Below are positions 1-7,874 of a stretch of DNA of 64,000 nucleotides, one piece after another; position 1 is the first letter of the stretch, and the number at the start of each line of letters is the position of its first letter. The DNA is taken from assembly GCF_000510645.1 (NCBI RefSeq), contig NZ_KI783301.1:2084420-2148419 (forward strand), given 5' to 3'. Source of the stretch: Thermicanus aegyptius DSM 12793 (GTDB lineage Bacteria; Bacillota; Bacilli; Thermicanales; Thermicanaceae). The position numbers and the translations under genes were made by a program. The notes beneath the pieces were generated by a model that saw only the letters and a list, made by a program, of their open reading frames with translations, ran no database searches and was not told the DNA's origin.

Positions 1-753
1 CTGGGCGATTTTATTCGCCTCAGGCTTGGTGAGGCTGGCTCCGATCGCCACCACTCCAATCGTCGTATTGGTGCCTGGAAAAAAGGAATGATAGTTTTTT
101 CCCAGTACTTCGATGCTATCCAATAGTTTCCCGTTCTCCACATCCCTCACTCCTGCCAGGAGCTCACCGTTTTCGGGATTCCTCACCTCCCCCAACGCGT
201 TGACGGCGACCAACGCTCCTACCACCACCCCATTTTCCATGGCAATGGAGGCAGAACCGAGCCCCCCTTTCATGCAATGGGGAAGTCCTGCGACTTTCCC
301 CACCGTCGCTCCGCATCCTGCTCCCACGTTCCCCTGGGGAAAATCCCCCCTTGTTGCCCTCTTGGCCGCTTCATACCCCATCTCCGCACCGGGGTGGACG
401 TGGGGATTTCCCACGGCGAGATCGAAGAGGACGGCCGCCGGAACGATGGGAACTTTGGCGATGCCCACATCAAGCCCGATGCCCCGTTCTTCCAGATAAC
501 GCATCACCCCGGAAGCGGCGTCGAGCCCAAAGGCGCTCCCCCCCGAGAGGGTGATCGCATGAACCTGCTGCACAAGATGAAGGGGGTTTAGAAGATCGGT
601 CTCCCGGGTTCCGGGGGCTGAACCTCGTACATCCACACCGGCGACGGCACCCTCCTCACAAAGAATCACCGTGCATCCCGTTAATGCTTCATGATCTTCC
701 CAGTTGCCCACTTTAATACCGGGAACATCCGTAATATTCCCATATCTCTCCAT
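1..753 (-). CDS. P1-family (S58, DmpA-like) peptidase, partial
   Basis: The reading frame is open from the ATG at 753 to the left edge, so the C-terminus is missing (251 codons visible). Recognisable family blocks are an N-terminal TDVPGIKVGNWED, then LSGGSAFGLDAA, GAGCGATVGK and, near the edge, GTNTTIGVVA. In the S58/NylC/DmpA group the proenzyme self-cleaves just before a Thr or Ser nucleophile; the Asn-Thr in GTNTT is the likely site here (inference from family). Such enzymes are cytoplasmic N-terminal nucleophile aminopeptidases, amidases or D-esterases. It is the last visible gene of the leftward ECF importer operon, 79 bases after the S component, so it may process an imported amide or peptide conjugate; substrate unknown. 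Confidence 0.85.
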   Translation of the reverse strand, partial: MERYGNITDVPGIKVGNWEDHEALTGCTVILCEEGAVAGVDVRGSAPGTRETDLLNPLHLVQQVHAITLSGGSAFGLDAASGVMRYLEERGIGLDVGIAKVPIVPAAVLFDLAVGNPHVHPGAEMGYEAAKRATRGDFPQGNVGAGCGATVGKVAGLPHCMKGGLGSASIAMENGVVVGALVAVNALGEVRNPENGELLAGVRDVENGKLLDSIEVLGKNYHSFFPGTNTTIGVVAIGASLTKPEANKIAQ

Positions 754-832
754 GATGAATGCTCATCTCCCTATCACGGCTGCCGGACCGCCGACGGCCA
801 TCCACTTTAGGCTTTCCTAGCGACTATAGGCC

Positions 833-1381
833 CTATGAAAGCCGCGATTTTTTCCTCCGGCCCCCCACCCGCATCCAAACCAAGACCACCGCCATGGTGA
901 TGATGACGGCGACGATCGCCTCCGGCAACCCGTTGGCCACCGCAACGGTTAAGGCAACCCCGGGAGCCATATATCCCCTAATGGTCGCCATGCCCAAGAC
1001 GAAGATGGTATTGGTCATGCTCCCCAGAAAGGCGGCTGCCCCTACGGCGAAAGGAATGTTTACCCTGCGGAGAGCCACGAAGACAACCCAAGCCACCACG
1101 CCGATGAAGAGACGGGGAAGAATGGAGACGAGGGGATCCTTAAAGAGGGGAAGCGTGGCGTTTAAGAAAGAAGAAATGCCAAAGATGGCGCCGATAATGG
1201 CCCCTACAACCCATCCTTCCATGATCCCGCCGATGATGACAGGTAGATGCATAATGGTCGCATTTCCGGCGGCAGTAGGGACAGGAATGTACCCCAGGCG
1301 AGTTACTCCGAGCAAGATGGCGATCGCTCCGAGAACCCCGGCGATCACGATGCGGCGAACCGTTAATCCTCTATCCAACAC
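833..1381 (-). CDS. ECF transporter S component (substrate-binding membrane subunit)
   Basis: A hydrophobic protein of about 182 residues with roughly six membrane segments. It has the ECF S-component (PF12822-like) signature GYIPVPTAAGNATIMHLPV followed by the small-residue-rich IIGGIMEGWVVGAIIGAI. It would bind the vitamin-like substrate and hand it to the EcfA-EcfA'-T module encoded just upstream. The sequence does not reveal the substrate; pantothenate, folate or thiamine-related compounds are possible. The GTG at 1381, or the TTG next to it, sits a few bases after GGAGGG, so I prefer it to the upstream TTG at 1393. A very basic C-terminal tail (GGRRKKSR) is cytoplasmic. Confidence 0.82.
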   Translation of the reverse strand: MLDRGLTVRRIVIAGVLGAIAILLGVTRLGYIPVPTAAGNATIMHLPVIIGGIMEGWVVGAIIGAIFGISSFLNATLPLFKDPLVSILPRLFIGVVAWVVFVALRRVNIPFAVGAAAFLGSMTNTIFVLGMATIRGYMAPGVALTVAVANGLPEAIVAVIITMAVVLVWMRVGGRRKKSRLS

Positions 1382-1527
1382 GATACCCTCCAATTCATTT
1401 TAAATCCCATCTTAAAAATCGCAATTCATCGAAAACTTTTTTGGTTTATCTTCCCTCCCCCGATCCCCCATCTTTTTTCACCTTGATCACACCCAGAGAA
1501 AAGAAATTGGATGACTACGGTTACATT

Positions 1528-2370
1528 TTAAAGGATAACTTGAAGAAACACAATGAAAGCTGCGAAAAGAATCGAACAAAGGAGAGCCAAATAATCGGAT
1601 CCCTTGGCCGTATACGCGGTATAGGTCGTTCTCTTGGCTCCCGGCATATACCCCCGGGCTTCCATCGCAGAGATCAGGTCTTCCGCCCGGGATAATGCCG
1701 AATGAAAAAGGGGGATGATGAGGGGGAACATCTCTTTCGTCCGCCTTACGATATTCCACCAAGCCCCTGTGCCAAATTCCGCGCCCCTTGAAGCTTGCGC
1801 CTTCATCAACTTCTCCATCTCCATGGCAAAGGTGGGAACGAAACGAAGGGCGATGGTGAAGATGAGGGAGATTTCATGAGCAGGAAATTTAACGATTTTC
1901 AAAGGACGCAACAGGCGTTCCACGGCATGAGCCAATTGGGTGGTCGAAGTGGTTAAGGTTAACAGGCTGGTCAGGAGTATGATTTCCACAAAACGAAGGG
2001 CGGAAACAATAATGAGCCGAAGGCTGTCGCTCGTCACCAAAATAAATCCATACTGAAAGTAGACCTCTCCTCCCGAAAAAAGGGAGCCCTGAAAGAAGAA
2101 TTGTAATATCGCCAATAGGATCATGAAGGGAATGGCGGGAATCACCCCGGAAAGGCCGTAGCGGATGGGGATCTTCCCCAGCAGGAAGAGGAGGATGGAA
2201 AAAAGCAGGCCGATTCCATTCCCCACATAGGTGGTGTTAAAGGATAGGGCAATAATAACAATCATGAAAGAGAGCAGCTTCATCCGCGGATCGAGGCGGT
2301 GCAACGGAGAAGGAACCGGAAGATATTGTCCGATGGTGATGTGTCGAGAAAGTTCCAAAGGCGCTGCCAT
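1528..2370 (-). CDS. ecfT: ECF transporter transmembrane protein EcfT
   Basis: Integral membrane scaffold (280 aa) that couples the two ATPases to S components. It begins with the EcfT-typical ITIGQYLPVPSPLHRLDPRMKL, has several hydrophobic helices, and carries the ATPase-contacting coupling helices with Ala-Arg-Gly-like motifs (AQASRGAEF and SAMEARGYMPGAKR). The ATG at 2370 is chosen because AGAGGTGAT lies directly before it; an upstream frame-open extension to 2409 has no such site. It lies between the ATPase genes and the S component. The gap of about 195 bases to the upstream ATPase gene shows no promoter or hairpin I would defend. Confidence 0.93.
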   Translation of the reverse strand: MAAPLELSRHITIGQYLPVPSPLHRLDPRMKLLSFMIVIIALSFNTTYVGNGIGLLFSILLFLLGKIPIRYGLSGVIPAIPFMILLAILQFFFQGSLFSGGEVYFQYGFILVTSDSLRLIIVSALRFVEIILLTSLLTLTTSTTQLAHAVERLLRPLKIVKFPAHEISLIFTIALRFVPTFAMEMEKLMKAQASRGAEFGTGAWWNIVRRTKEMFPLIIPLFHSALSRAEDLISAMEARGYMPGAKRTTYTAYTAKGSDYLALLCSILFAAFIVFLQVIL

Positions 2371-2565
2371 CGTATCACCTCTGTAGAAAGAAGTTAAACG
2401 AACATGCAAAGGATATCATCTGTCAGAGGGTGCCCATCCCTTATGAGATCGTGATCGTATTGAAACGGAGTGGTCATTACCCGAAGTAGATTCTCCCTTT
2501 TGGAGTTAGAGGGCGTTCACTCATGTGACAACATCCGCCGAACGTGAACCTTCACCGAAAGAAGC

Positions 2566-3438
2566 TCACCGTCTCGGAGGAACCACCCGGATGATTTCCC
2601 GGGCCGCCTCTTCCACCGTTAAGGCGTCTCTGCGGACGGGAAATCCCCGTTCCGCGAGGCGGTGCATAATCTCCACGGTGGTCGGCATTCCGATCCGGGT
2701 TTTTTCGAGGTCGGCCGGGCGGCTAAAGATTTCCCGAGGCGTCCCTTCCAGCGCCACTCTCCCCTCGGACAGGACGTATACCCGATCAGCCAGAAGGGCC
2801 ACTTCCTCCAGGTTATGGGAGACAAAAAGGAGTGTCATCCCCTCCTCCCGGTTTAAATGGCGAATTCGCTGCAAGATTTCCTTGCGGGATTGGGGATCCA
2901 GGCCCGAGGTGGGCTCGTCCAAAATGAGGATTTTCGGTCGAATGGCCAAAATGCCTGCGAGGGCAACCTTTCTCTTCTGTCCCCCGCTCAGGGCGTAGGT
3001 GGGGCGATCCACCATCTCATCATAGGAGAGGCCCACCATCTCCATCGCCCACCGGGCCCTTTCCCTCACTTCCTCGAGGGGAATCCCCATCTTAAAAGGG
3101 CCGCAGGCAATCTCATCGCCGATGAGGGGTTCAAAGATCTGGTCTTCCGGATTCTGGAAGACCAACCCCACCTTGCGGCGCAAGGCACGGACATCCAACT
3201 TCGGATCGGACAGGTCCTGTCCATCCACGATCACTTTTCCGGATTGGACGGGAAGAAGCGCATTCAGATGCTGGATTAAGGTGGACTTCCCTGAACCGGT
3301 ATGGCCGATGATGGCCACACATTCCCCCTCATCCACCCTCATGGAAACACCCTGTAGCCCCTGATGCTCAAAAGGAGTTCCTTTCATGTAGGTATAGAAC
3401 AGACTTTCAACTTGGATGACGGGGCCTGTTTCCCCCAC
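2566..3438 (-). CDS. ecfA2: ECF transporter ATPase subunit (EcfA2/EcfA')
   Basis: ABC-type ATPase of 290 aa. Walker A is GHTGSGKST, the Q-loop is VFQNPEDQIFE (the NPEDQ form typical of ECF ATPases), the signature is ALSGGQKRK, Walker B is ILILDEPTSGLD and the switch His is in FVSHNLEEV. The C-terminal region is the ECF dimerisation extension. It would pair with the product of the upstream gene to energise S-component uptake. The start appears to be GTG (GVIQVESLFYTY region) with only a weak ribosome binding site. The gap to the upstream ATPase gene is about 60 bases, consistent with one operon. Confidence 0.92.
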   Translation of the reverse strand: MGETGPVIQVESLFYTYMKGTPFEHQGLQGVSMRVDEGECVAIIGHTGSGKSTLIQHLNALLPVQSGKVIVDGQDLSDPKLDVRALRRKVGLVFQNPEDQIFEPLIGDEIACGPFKMGIPLEEVRERARWAMEMVGLSYDEMVDRPTYALSGGQKRKVALAGILAIRPKILILDEPTSGLDPQSRKEILQRIRHLNREEGMTLLFVSHNLEEVALLADRVYVLSEGRVALEGTPREIFSRPADLEKTRIGMPTTVEIMHRLAERGFPVRRDALTVEEAAREIIRVVPPRR

Positions 3439-3501
3439 GGAGATCCACCGGCTTTCTAGTGTGAGATGGTTGTGAAGTGATGGCTTAGGAAGCGATAAAT
3501 G

Positions 3502-4359
3502 CTATTGTGGGATTTTATGGGTGGAGCGAAGCCGCTCTACTTCCGCGATCAACTCGTTTTGGGTGAGCAAATCCGGAGAGAAGTCTTCCCTCTCCCCGTG
3601 AATCCGTTCGGCAAGGCGGAGCACCTCCGGAATATCCACGCCGAGAGGGTAAATTTTCTCCTTTTGGCGAAAAACTTCCCGAGGAGAACCGTCCAAGAGG
3701 ATTTGTCCCTCATGCAAAAGGAGGATCCGATTTGCCTCCGCCGCTTCCTCCATGTGATGGGTGACGGTGAGGATGGTCATTTTTTCACGATGCAGGCGGC
3801 GCATCACCTCCAGCACCTCTTGCTGCCCGATGCGGTCCAGCATGCTGGTCGCCTCATCGAAAATGATACATTCCGGCGCCATCGCCAAAACCCCGGCAAT
3901 GGCCACCCGCTGTTTCTGCCCTCCGGAGAGATGGTGAGGGGGGCGGAAACGATACTCCGTCAAGCCCACCGCTTCCAGCGCCTCATCCACCCGGCGCTTC
4001 ATCTCCTCCCGGGGGACGGACAGATTTTCCAGGCCGAAGGCCACATCCTCCTCCACGATGGTGGCGACGATCTGGTTATCCGGATGTTGAAAAACCATGC
4101 CCACACGCTTCCGGATCTCCTGCAAATGTGTCCGCTCCTTCGTATTGAATCCCTTGATCCATACGTCGCCCGATGTGGGAAGGAGAAGCCCGTTCAAGAG
4201 TTTGGCGAGCGTCGATTTGCCCGAACCGTTCCGGCCGATGATGGCCACATATTCCCCAGGGTAAACGGAGAAGGAAATCCCCTTCAAAACCTCGATCGTT
4301 TGCTTTTGATTTAATGGATAGGAAAAATGAAGATCCTCCACGCGAATCATGGGCTCCAT
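3502..4359 (-). CDS. ecfA1: ECF transporter ATPase subunit (EcfA1/EcfA)
   Basis: ABC ATPase, 285 aa, first gene of the leftward importer operon. Motifs in order: Walker A GRNGSGKST, Q-loop VFQHPDNQIV, signature HLSGGQKQR, Walker B CIIFDEATSMLD and switch His TVTHHMEEA. In characterised ECF transporters (Bacillus CbiO1/CbiO2 type) two non-identical ATPases of this kind form the motor. The start is ATG at 4359, or four codons later at a second ATG. A good promoter lies at 4398-4426, giving a leader of only about 30 bases, so there is no room for a riboswitch. Confidence 0.93.
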   Translation of the reverse strand: MEPMIRVEDLHFSYPLNQKQTIEVLKGISFSVYPGEYVAIIGRNGSGKSTLAKLLNGLLLPTSGDVWIKGFNTKERTHLQEIRKRVGMVFQHPDNQIVATIVEEDVAFGLENLSVPREEMKRRVDEALEAVGLTEYRFRPPHHLSGGQKQRVAIAGVLAMAPECIIFDEATSMLDRIGQQEVLEVMRRLHREKMTILTVTHHMEEAAEANRILLLHEGQILLDGSPREVFRQKEKIYPLGVDIPEVLRLAERIHGEREDFSPDLLTQNELIAEVERLRSTHKIPQ

Positions 4360-4397
4360 CGTTTATCCCCCAGCCAAACCCCTATATGTACGTAGCT

Positions 4398-4426
4398 ATT
4401 CTACCATACCATCCCGTTAGCGACAA
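4398..4426 (-). promoter_or_regulatory. Sigma-A promoter of the ECF/P1 peptidase operon
   Basis: On the minus strand: TTGTCG, 17-base spacer, TAGAAT. It ends about 40 bases before the ecfA1 start codon. Confidence 0.6.
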
Positions 4427-4457
4427 TTCGCCCTGGCCCAAAAACCCCCACCCCCCC

Positions 4458-4640
4458 TTGAATAGGGAACGTATGAATGGTATAATCCATTAAGAAGCAA
4501 AAAGCACTGAATATTTCGAAACGTTGAACCGATATATCATGAATGCTCGCCATGATATCACTTTCATGGAGGTTTATGATATAACGAAAACGATCTCCGC
4601 AGATACGATGAGGAATAGGCGTTGCGAATGAGTCACCATA
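4458..4640 (+). pseudogene. Rpn-type nuclease remnant, promoter plus internal fragment
   Basis: The promoter here (TTGAAT, 17 bases, TATAAT at 4458-4486) and its upstream flank match the promoter of the intact gene at 6641-6669 almost base for base. It is followed after about 25 bases by a stretch (4512-4610) nearly identical to codons about 215-250 of the intact gene, from the EYFETL region to the TKTIS region. The intervening N-terminal nuclease domain is deleted. The reading then runs into unrelated sequence. This is the left half of a gutted copy; the right half resumes at 5273. Confidence 0.8.
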
Positions 4641-4760
4641 TCAAACAATATTTTCACAAGATGGAACGTATATACCGGTTTCTGCTGGAACGGTTCGGCT
4701 TGCGACCCCAAGGATGAATCTCTTTGACAGACTGATTAACTGATTATAGGAGGAGATTCC

Positions 4761-5231
4761 GTGACAAAAAATGTGCCTCCCAAGCTGCCGCTTACGATGG
4801 ATGAACGGAACCGTTTGCGGCGGGAGAAAATGAAGTTGAGCGACATTGCCGACATGGAGCCCGTATTTTTGGCCGGCATTTTGGACACGTCGACCCAAAG
4901 GGCCAGAATTTTGATCGCGCTTGCAACGTTTCAGCGGATTCCCTCCGTTGGACCGCGATTTGCGCAGGATCTGGTGGATCTCGGATATTTTTCGCTTGAC
5001 GAGTTAAAAGAGGCGGACGGGGCCAAGCTGTTCGACGATTTGGAACGGCTGCACGGGAGAGGAATAGATCCCTGTGTGGAGGATCAGTTTCGCTTGGTTG
5101 TCGATTACGCCAACAACCCCGAACGGGGCAAGTTCTGGTGGGACTTTACGGAAGAGAGAAAAGCCTATCGCGCGCAATTCGGGTACCCCAAGTCCCGCAC
5201 AAATGCCGAGAAGGTTCAAGACGGCGAATAA
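4761..5231 (+). CDS. Cdd1-like helix-hairpin-helix protein
   Basis: A 156-aa protein starting with GTG, 6 bases after a clear GGAGGAGA site. The middle (IPSVGPRFAQDLVDLGYFS) is a helix-hairpin-helix motif of the kind found in the pathogenicity locus Cdd1 family. The rest (LHGRGIDPCVEDQFR, then a Trp-rich FWWDFTEERKAYR) also fits that family. HhH motifs normally contact DNA backbone without sequence specificity; no biological role is established for Cdd1 proteins. It lies between two halves of a broken Rpn gene, so it arrived by insertion or recombination. Confidence 0.75.
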   Translation: MTKNVPPKLPLTMDERNRLRREKMKLSDIADMEPVFLAGILDTSTQRARILIALATFQRIPSVGPRFAQDLVDLGYFSLDELKEADGAKLFDDLERLHGRGIDPCVEDQFRLVVDYANNPERGKFWWDFTEERKAYRAQFGYPKSRTNAEKVQDGE

Positions 5232-5272
5232 GCGATACATTCGAACCATTAAAACCCCCCAATTCAAAGGAA

Positions 5273-5462
5273 TGAATGGGTGATGACCATCGCCGAGCAA
5301 CTTTTTAAAGAAGGCATGGAAAAAGGAATTGAACAAGGTATCAAAAAAGGAATTGAAAAAGGAAAATTGGATATAGCTCGAAAAATGCTCTTGAAACATC
5401 CCAATTCTTCAATGGTTTGCTTTCTAAGATTCTCGTCAACCGAAGACCGGGATATATCCTGA
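5273..5462 (+). pseudogene. Rpn-type nuclease remnant, C-terminal fragment
   Basis: The sequence from 5273 matches the 3' part of the intact gene (MTIAEQLFKEGMEKGIEQG at 7459 onward). It contains only about three G-I-E-K-G-like units, whereas the intact copy has seven or eight. After ARKMLLK it diverges and reads HPNSSMV, with no match to the end of the intact protein. It is the right half of the gutted copy begun at 4458 and is probably not translated into a working protein. Confidence 0.75.
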
Positions 5463-5551
5463 ATGTTCAGAATAAAGGAATCATATAATCATATCGTGGT
5501 AAGATCACACTTGACGTAAAGGAAACGATGCTATAAAAGTTTTACTTAGTT

Positions 5552-5563
5552 AGTTAAATAACT
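5552..5563. promoter_or_regulatory. Candidate TetR operator
   Basis: AGTTAAATAACT, a 12-base near-palindrome with one central mismatch, 36 bases upstream of the tetR start. Autoregulation through this site is inference only. Confidence 0.3.
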
Positions 5564-5598
5564 TATATCAGACATCCCACAAAGTTAGGAGAGTTCAT

Positions 5599-6201
5599 AT
5601 GGCAAAACCGAACATCGTTTCAAAACAAGACCTGATCGAATCGGCCAAGAGATGCATCGTGGAGCAGGGGATTCAAAATCTAACCCTCAATTCCGTGGCT
5701 AAGGGCGCCAACGTGACCCAAGGAACGGTATTTTATCACTTTCGTACCAAGGAACAATTGATGTTTGAAGTGGTTAAGGATTTGTGTCGATCTTCCTGGG
5801 AATCTCTCAAGCGGATTCCCGAAACCGGGCATGAAAAAATCAGGTCTGCTTTGGATTCCGCGCGAAGCCGATGCACCCCCGACTCCTTTTATCACCAGTT
5901 GTTTCTATCGCTCGTGATCTCGGGATTTCAAAACGAAAAGATCAAAGAACAGTTGGGAAATCTTCTGGAATACGAAAATCGGTTCCTCACGGAGCAGCTT
6001 GCTACGGTCTGGCCGCAGTCGCCGATTGAGGGGGTCTCATTGAAAACCTGGGGCATTCTTCTAAAGGCGATCATTGACGGTCTCGCGCTTCAAGCCCTTC
6101 TATCGAAGGACTTCCCGGTGGATGAGATTTTTAAGGAACTTGAACTGATGGTTCACCACCTGACGCAGGCTTCCCAAGCAAACTTGAATGAAGAGGAGTG
6201 A
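5599..6201 (+). CDS. TetR-family transcriptional regulator
   Basis: A 200-aa repressor with the N-terminal TetR helix-turn-helix (residues about 12-58: LIESAKRCIVEQG, then LTLNSVAKGANVTQGTVFYHF with the usual YHF end) and a helical ligand-binding C-terminal half. The start has TTAGGAGAG seven bases upstream. It is followed after 5 bases by a small membrane protein gene, almost certainly co-transcribed, so it likely controls that protein in response to a small molecule. The effector is unknown. A near-palindrome at 5552-5563 could be its operator. Confidence 0.9.
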   Translation: MAKPNIVSKQDLIESAKRCIVEQGIQNLTLNSVAKGANVTQGTVFYHFRTKEQLMFEVVKDLCRSSWESLKRIPETGHEKIRSALDSARSRCTPDSFYHQLFLSLVISGFQNEKIKEQLGNLLEYENRFLTEQLATVWPQSPIEGVSLKTWGILLKAIIDGLALQALLSKDFPVDEIFKELELMVHHLTQASQANLNEEE

Positions 6202-6206
6202 AACCT

Positions 6207-6611
6207 ATGTTCTTCCAAAAAATCGGATTAACCCTTTTGTTTGCCCTGTTCGTCTGGGGCTTCGCCACCGCCTTCTTTGTGTTGTTCGGTCCGATCTTTC
6301 TTGTCGATCCGGACCATGAAAGATTTCTCCCTTTGTTTCTACTGCTGGAAATGAGCACCGCTCTTCTTTTGTACCTTGTGATTCTGTGTTACACCCGTAT
6401 CGATCGTACCCCCAACGCCGCTACCAAGTTTGGGGTGTGGGGCGCGGCGGCCGGCCTGTTTTTGGATACTTTTTCCCTTTGGCAGCACACCCTCTTCTTC
6501 CCGACCTTAAGCTCCGGTCAATTGCTTTCGTTTGCCATCTGGATGGTATGCGCCTATGCAATTTATTTGATCCTTCCATTATTTGTCGACCATAAGAAAC
6601 AGACGACATGA
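6207..6611 (+). CDS. DUF5367-like small membrane protein
   Basis: About 134 residues with four predicted membrane helices: ILLF-type helix 1 with FVWGFATAFFVLFGPIFLV, then LLLEMSTALLLYLVILCYT, FGVWGAAAGLFLDTF and LSFAIWMVCAYAIYLILPLFV. The arrangement resembles DUF5367 proteins, which commonly sit beside a TetR regulator. The ATG at 6207 is preferred because AGAGGAG lies nine bases upstream. Function unknown; the neighbouring regulator suggests it responds to a membrane-active or toxic compound. Confidence 0.7.
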   Translation: MFFQKIGLTLLFALFVWGFATAFFVLFGPIFLVDPDHERFLPLFLLLEMSTALLLYLVILCYTRIDRTPNAATKFGVWGAAAGLFLDTFSLWQHTLFFPTLSSGQLLSFAIWMVCAYAIYLILPLFVDHKKQTT

Positions 6612-6640
6612 GAAATTGGGGTAGGTATCCTCAAAACCCC

Positions 6641-6669
6641 TTGAATAGGGAACGTATGAATGGTATAAT
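6641..6669 (+). promoter_or_regulatory. Sigma-A promoter of the Rpn nuclease gene
   Basis: TTGAAT, 17-base spacer, perfect TATAAT. The same promoter with the same flank is repeated at 4458-4486 in front of the gutted copy. Confidence 0.8.
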
Positions 6670-6702
6670 CCATCTCAGAAAATAAGCAAAAGAGAGAAGA
6701 GA

Positions 6703-7704
6703 ATGGATCTCATAAAGAATCCCCATGACCGTTTTTTCAAGGAAACCTTAAGTGATCTGGAGACGGCCAGAGATTTTCTCGTTCATTATCTCCCACAAGA
6801 TCTCCTCAAATATGTGGATCTCGGCAGGATCCACCCGGAAAAGGAAAGTTTCATCGAAAAGGATTTAGAAGAACTTTTTTCCGATCTCCTGGTGAAAACC
6901 AAGATCAACGGCAAGGACGGATATTTCTATTTCCTCTTTGAGCACAAAAGCTATTTTTCCAAAAATATTTCCCTCCAACTGCTGAAGTATATGGTCCGAA
7001 TCTGGGAGCATAAGATAAATAAAGAGAAAATGACCGATTTACCGGTCATCATCCCCCTCGTGGTTTATCATGGGGAGGAGAGTTGGAAGGTCGGATCTAC
7101 ATTGGGGGATCGAATATCGGGTTTTTCGGCCTTTCCTGAAAGCGTGAGAAAGTATATTCCCAATTACCAATATCTCTTGTATGATCTTTCACCTATGGGG
7201 AAGGAAGAAATCAAAGGAACGGTTAAACTGAGGATTTTCTTGGAGATTTTACGAACGATTTTTAGTAAAGATCGAGAAACTTTTTTGCAAACGCTAAGGA
7301 GGTCGCTGATAGCCCTCGAAGAGATCGAAGGACAAACAAAAGGGACAGAGTATTTCGAAACGTTGATCCGATATATCATGAATGCTCGCCATGATATCAC
7401 GTTCACGGAGGTTTATGATATAACGAAAACAATCTCTACGGAAAGGAGTGAATGGGTGATGACCATCGCCGAGCAACTTTTTAAAGAAGGCATGGAAAAA
7501 GGAATTGAACAAGGAATTGAAAAGGGAATTGAAAAAGGGATTGAAAAAGGAATTGAAAAAGGGATTGAAAAGGGAATTGAAAAAGGAAAACTGGAAGTAG
7601 CTCGAAAAATGCTCTTGAACGGGATGAGCATCGATTTGGTGCAACGGGTGACGGATCTCCCCTTGGAGGCGATCCGACGATTGCAGCAGGGGAATGAAAA
7701 CTGA
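6703..7704 (+). CDS. Rpn-family PD-(D/E)XK recombination-promoting nuclease / putative transposase
   Basis: A 333-aa protein of the RpnA/YhgA-like (PDDEXK) family. The start DLIKNPHDRFFKETLSD is the family opening. The nuclease core has an acidic residue in LFSDLLVK and the E-x-K pair in YFLFEHKSYF (residues about 84-90). The E. coli homologues are DNA endonucleases that promote RecA-independent recombination. The C-terminal part has a tetrapeptide G-I-E-K repeated about eight times (residues about 265-300). This is encoded by near-perfect 12-base units, so copy number can change without frameshift. A conserved tail follows (ARKMLLNGMSIDLVQRV). It has its own promoter and a terminator at 7759. 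Confidence 0.88.
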   Translation: MDLIKNPHDRFFKETLSDLETARDFLVHYLPQDLLKYVDLGRIHPEKESFIEKDLEELFSDLLVKTKINGKDGYFYFLFEHKSYFSKNISLQLLKYMVRIWEHKINKEKMTDLPVIIPLVVYHGEESWKVGSTLGDRISGFSAFPESVRKYIPNYQYLLYDLSPMGKEEIKGTVKLRIFLEILRTIFSKDRETFLQTLRRSLIALEEIEGQTKGTEYFETLIRYIMNARHDITFTEVYDITKTISTERSEWVMTIAEQLFKEGMEKGIEQGIEKGIEKGIEKGIEKGIEKGIEKGKLEVARKMLLNGMSIDLVQRVTDLPLEAIRRLQQGNEN

Positions 7705-7758
7705 AACTCTCTCGTCCAAGGGAGGTGTACTCTGAGAGGTAGTTCATAAAGCGTAATA

Positions 7759-7797
7759 AAGGATAGGGAGAAATTCCCTATCCTTTTCCTTTTTTAT
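7759..7797 (+). terminator. Intrinsic terminator after the Rpn gene
   Basis: An 11-bp stem (AAGGATAGGGA with TCCCTATCCTT) with a short loop, then a T-rich run on the plus strand. A-runs on the other side are weaker, but it may also help end the convergent aroA transcript. Confidence 0.8.
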
Positions 7798-7874
7798 GAC
7801 GATTCCCGCACGCCAGAACGTACCAGGTATTGGGCGAATGGAATGATACGATTTTCTCTATGGTCATCCAACCA

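Noticed and set aside
3499-4314. 271-codon plus-strand frame opposite ecfA1
   Set aside because: It is a shadow of the ATPase gene, which has all ABC motifs in order; the antisense frame has no ribosome site or known domain.
4360-4430. Riboswitch in front of the ECF importer
   Set aside because: The leader between the promoter and ecfA1 is only about 30 bases.
7500-7590. Possible CRISPR or minisatellite from repeating AAAGGGAATTG units
   Set aside because: The units encode the in-frame G-I-E-K repeat of the nuclease; there are no spacers.
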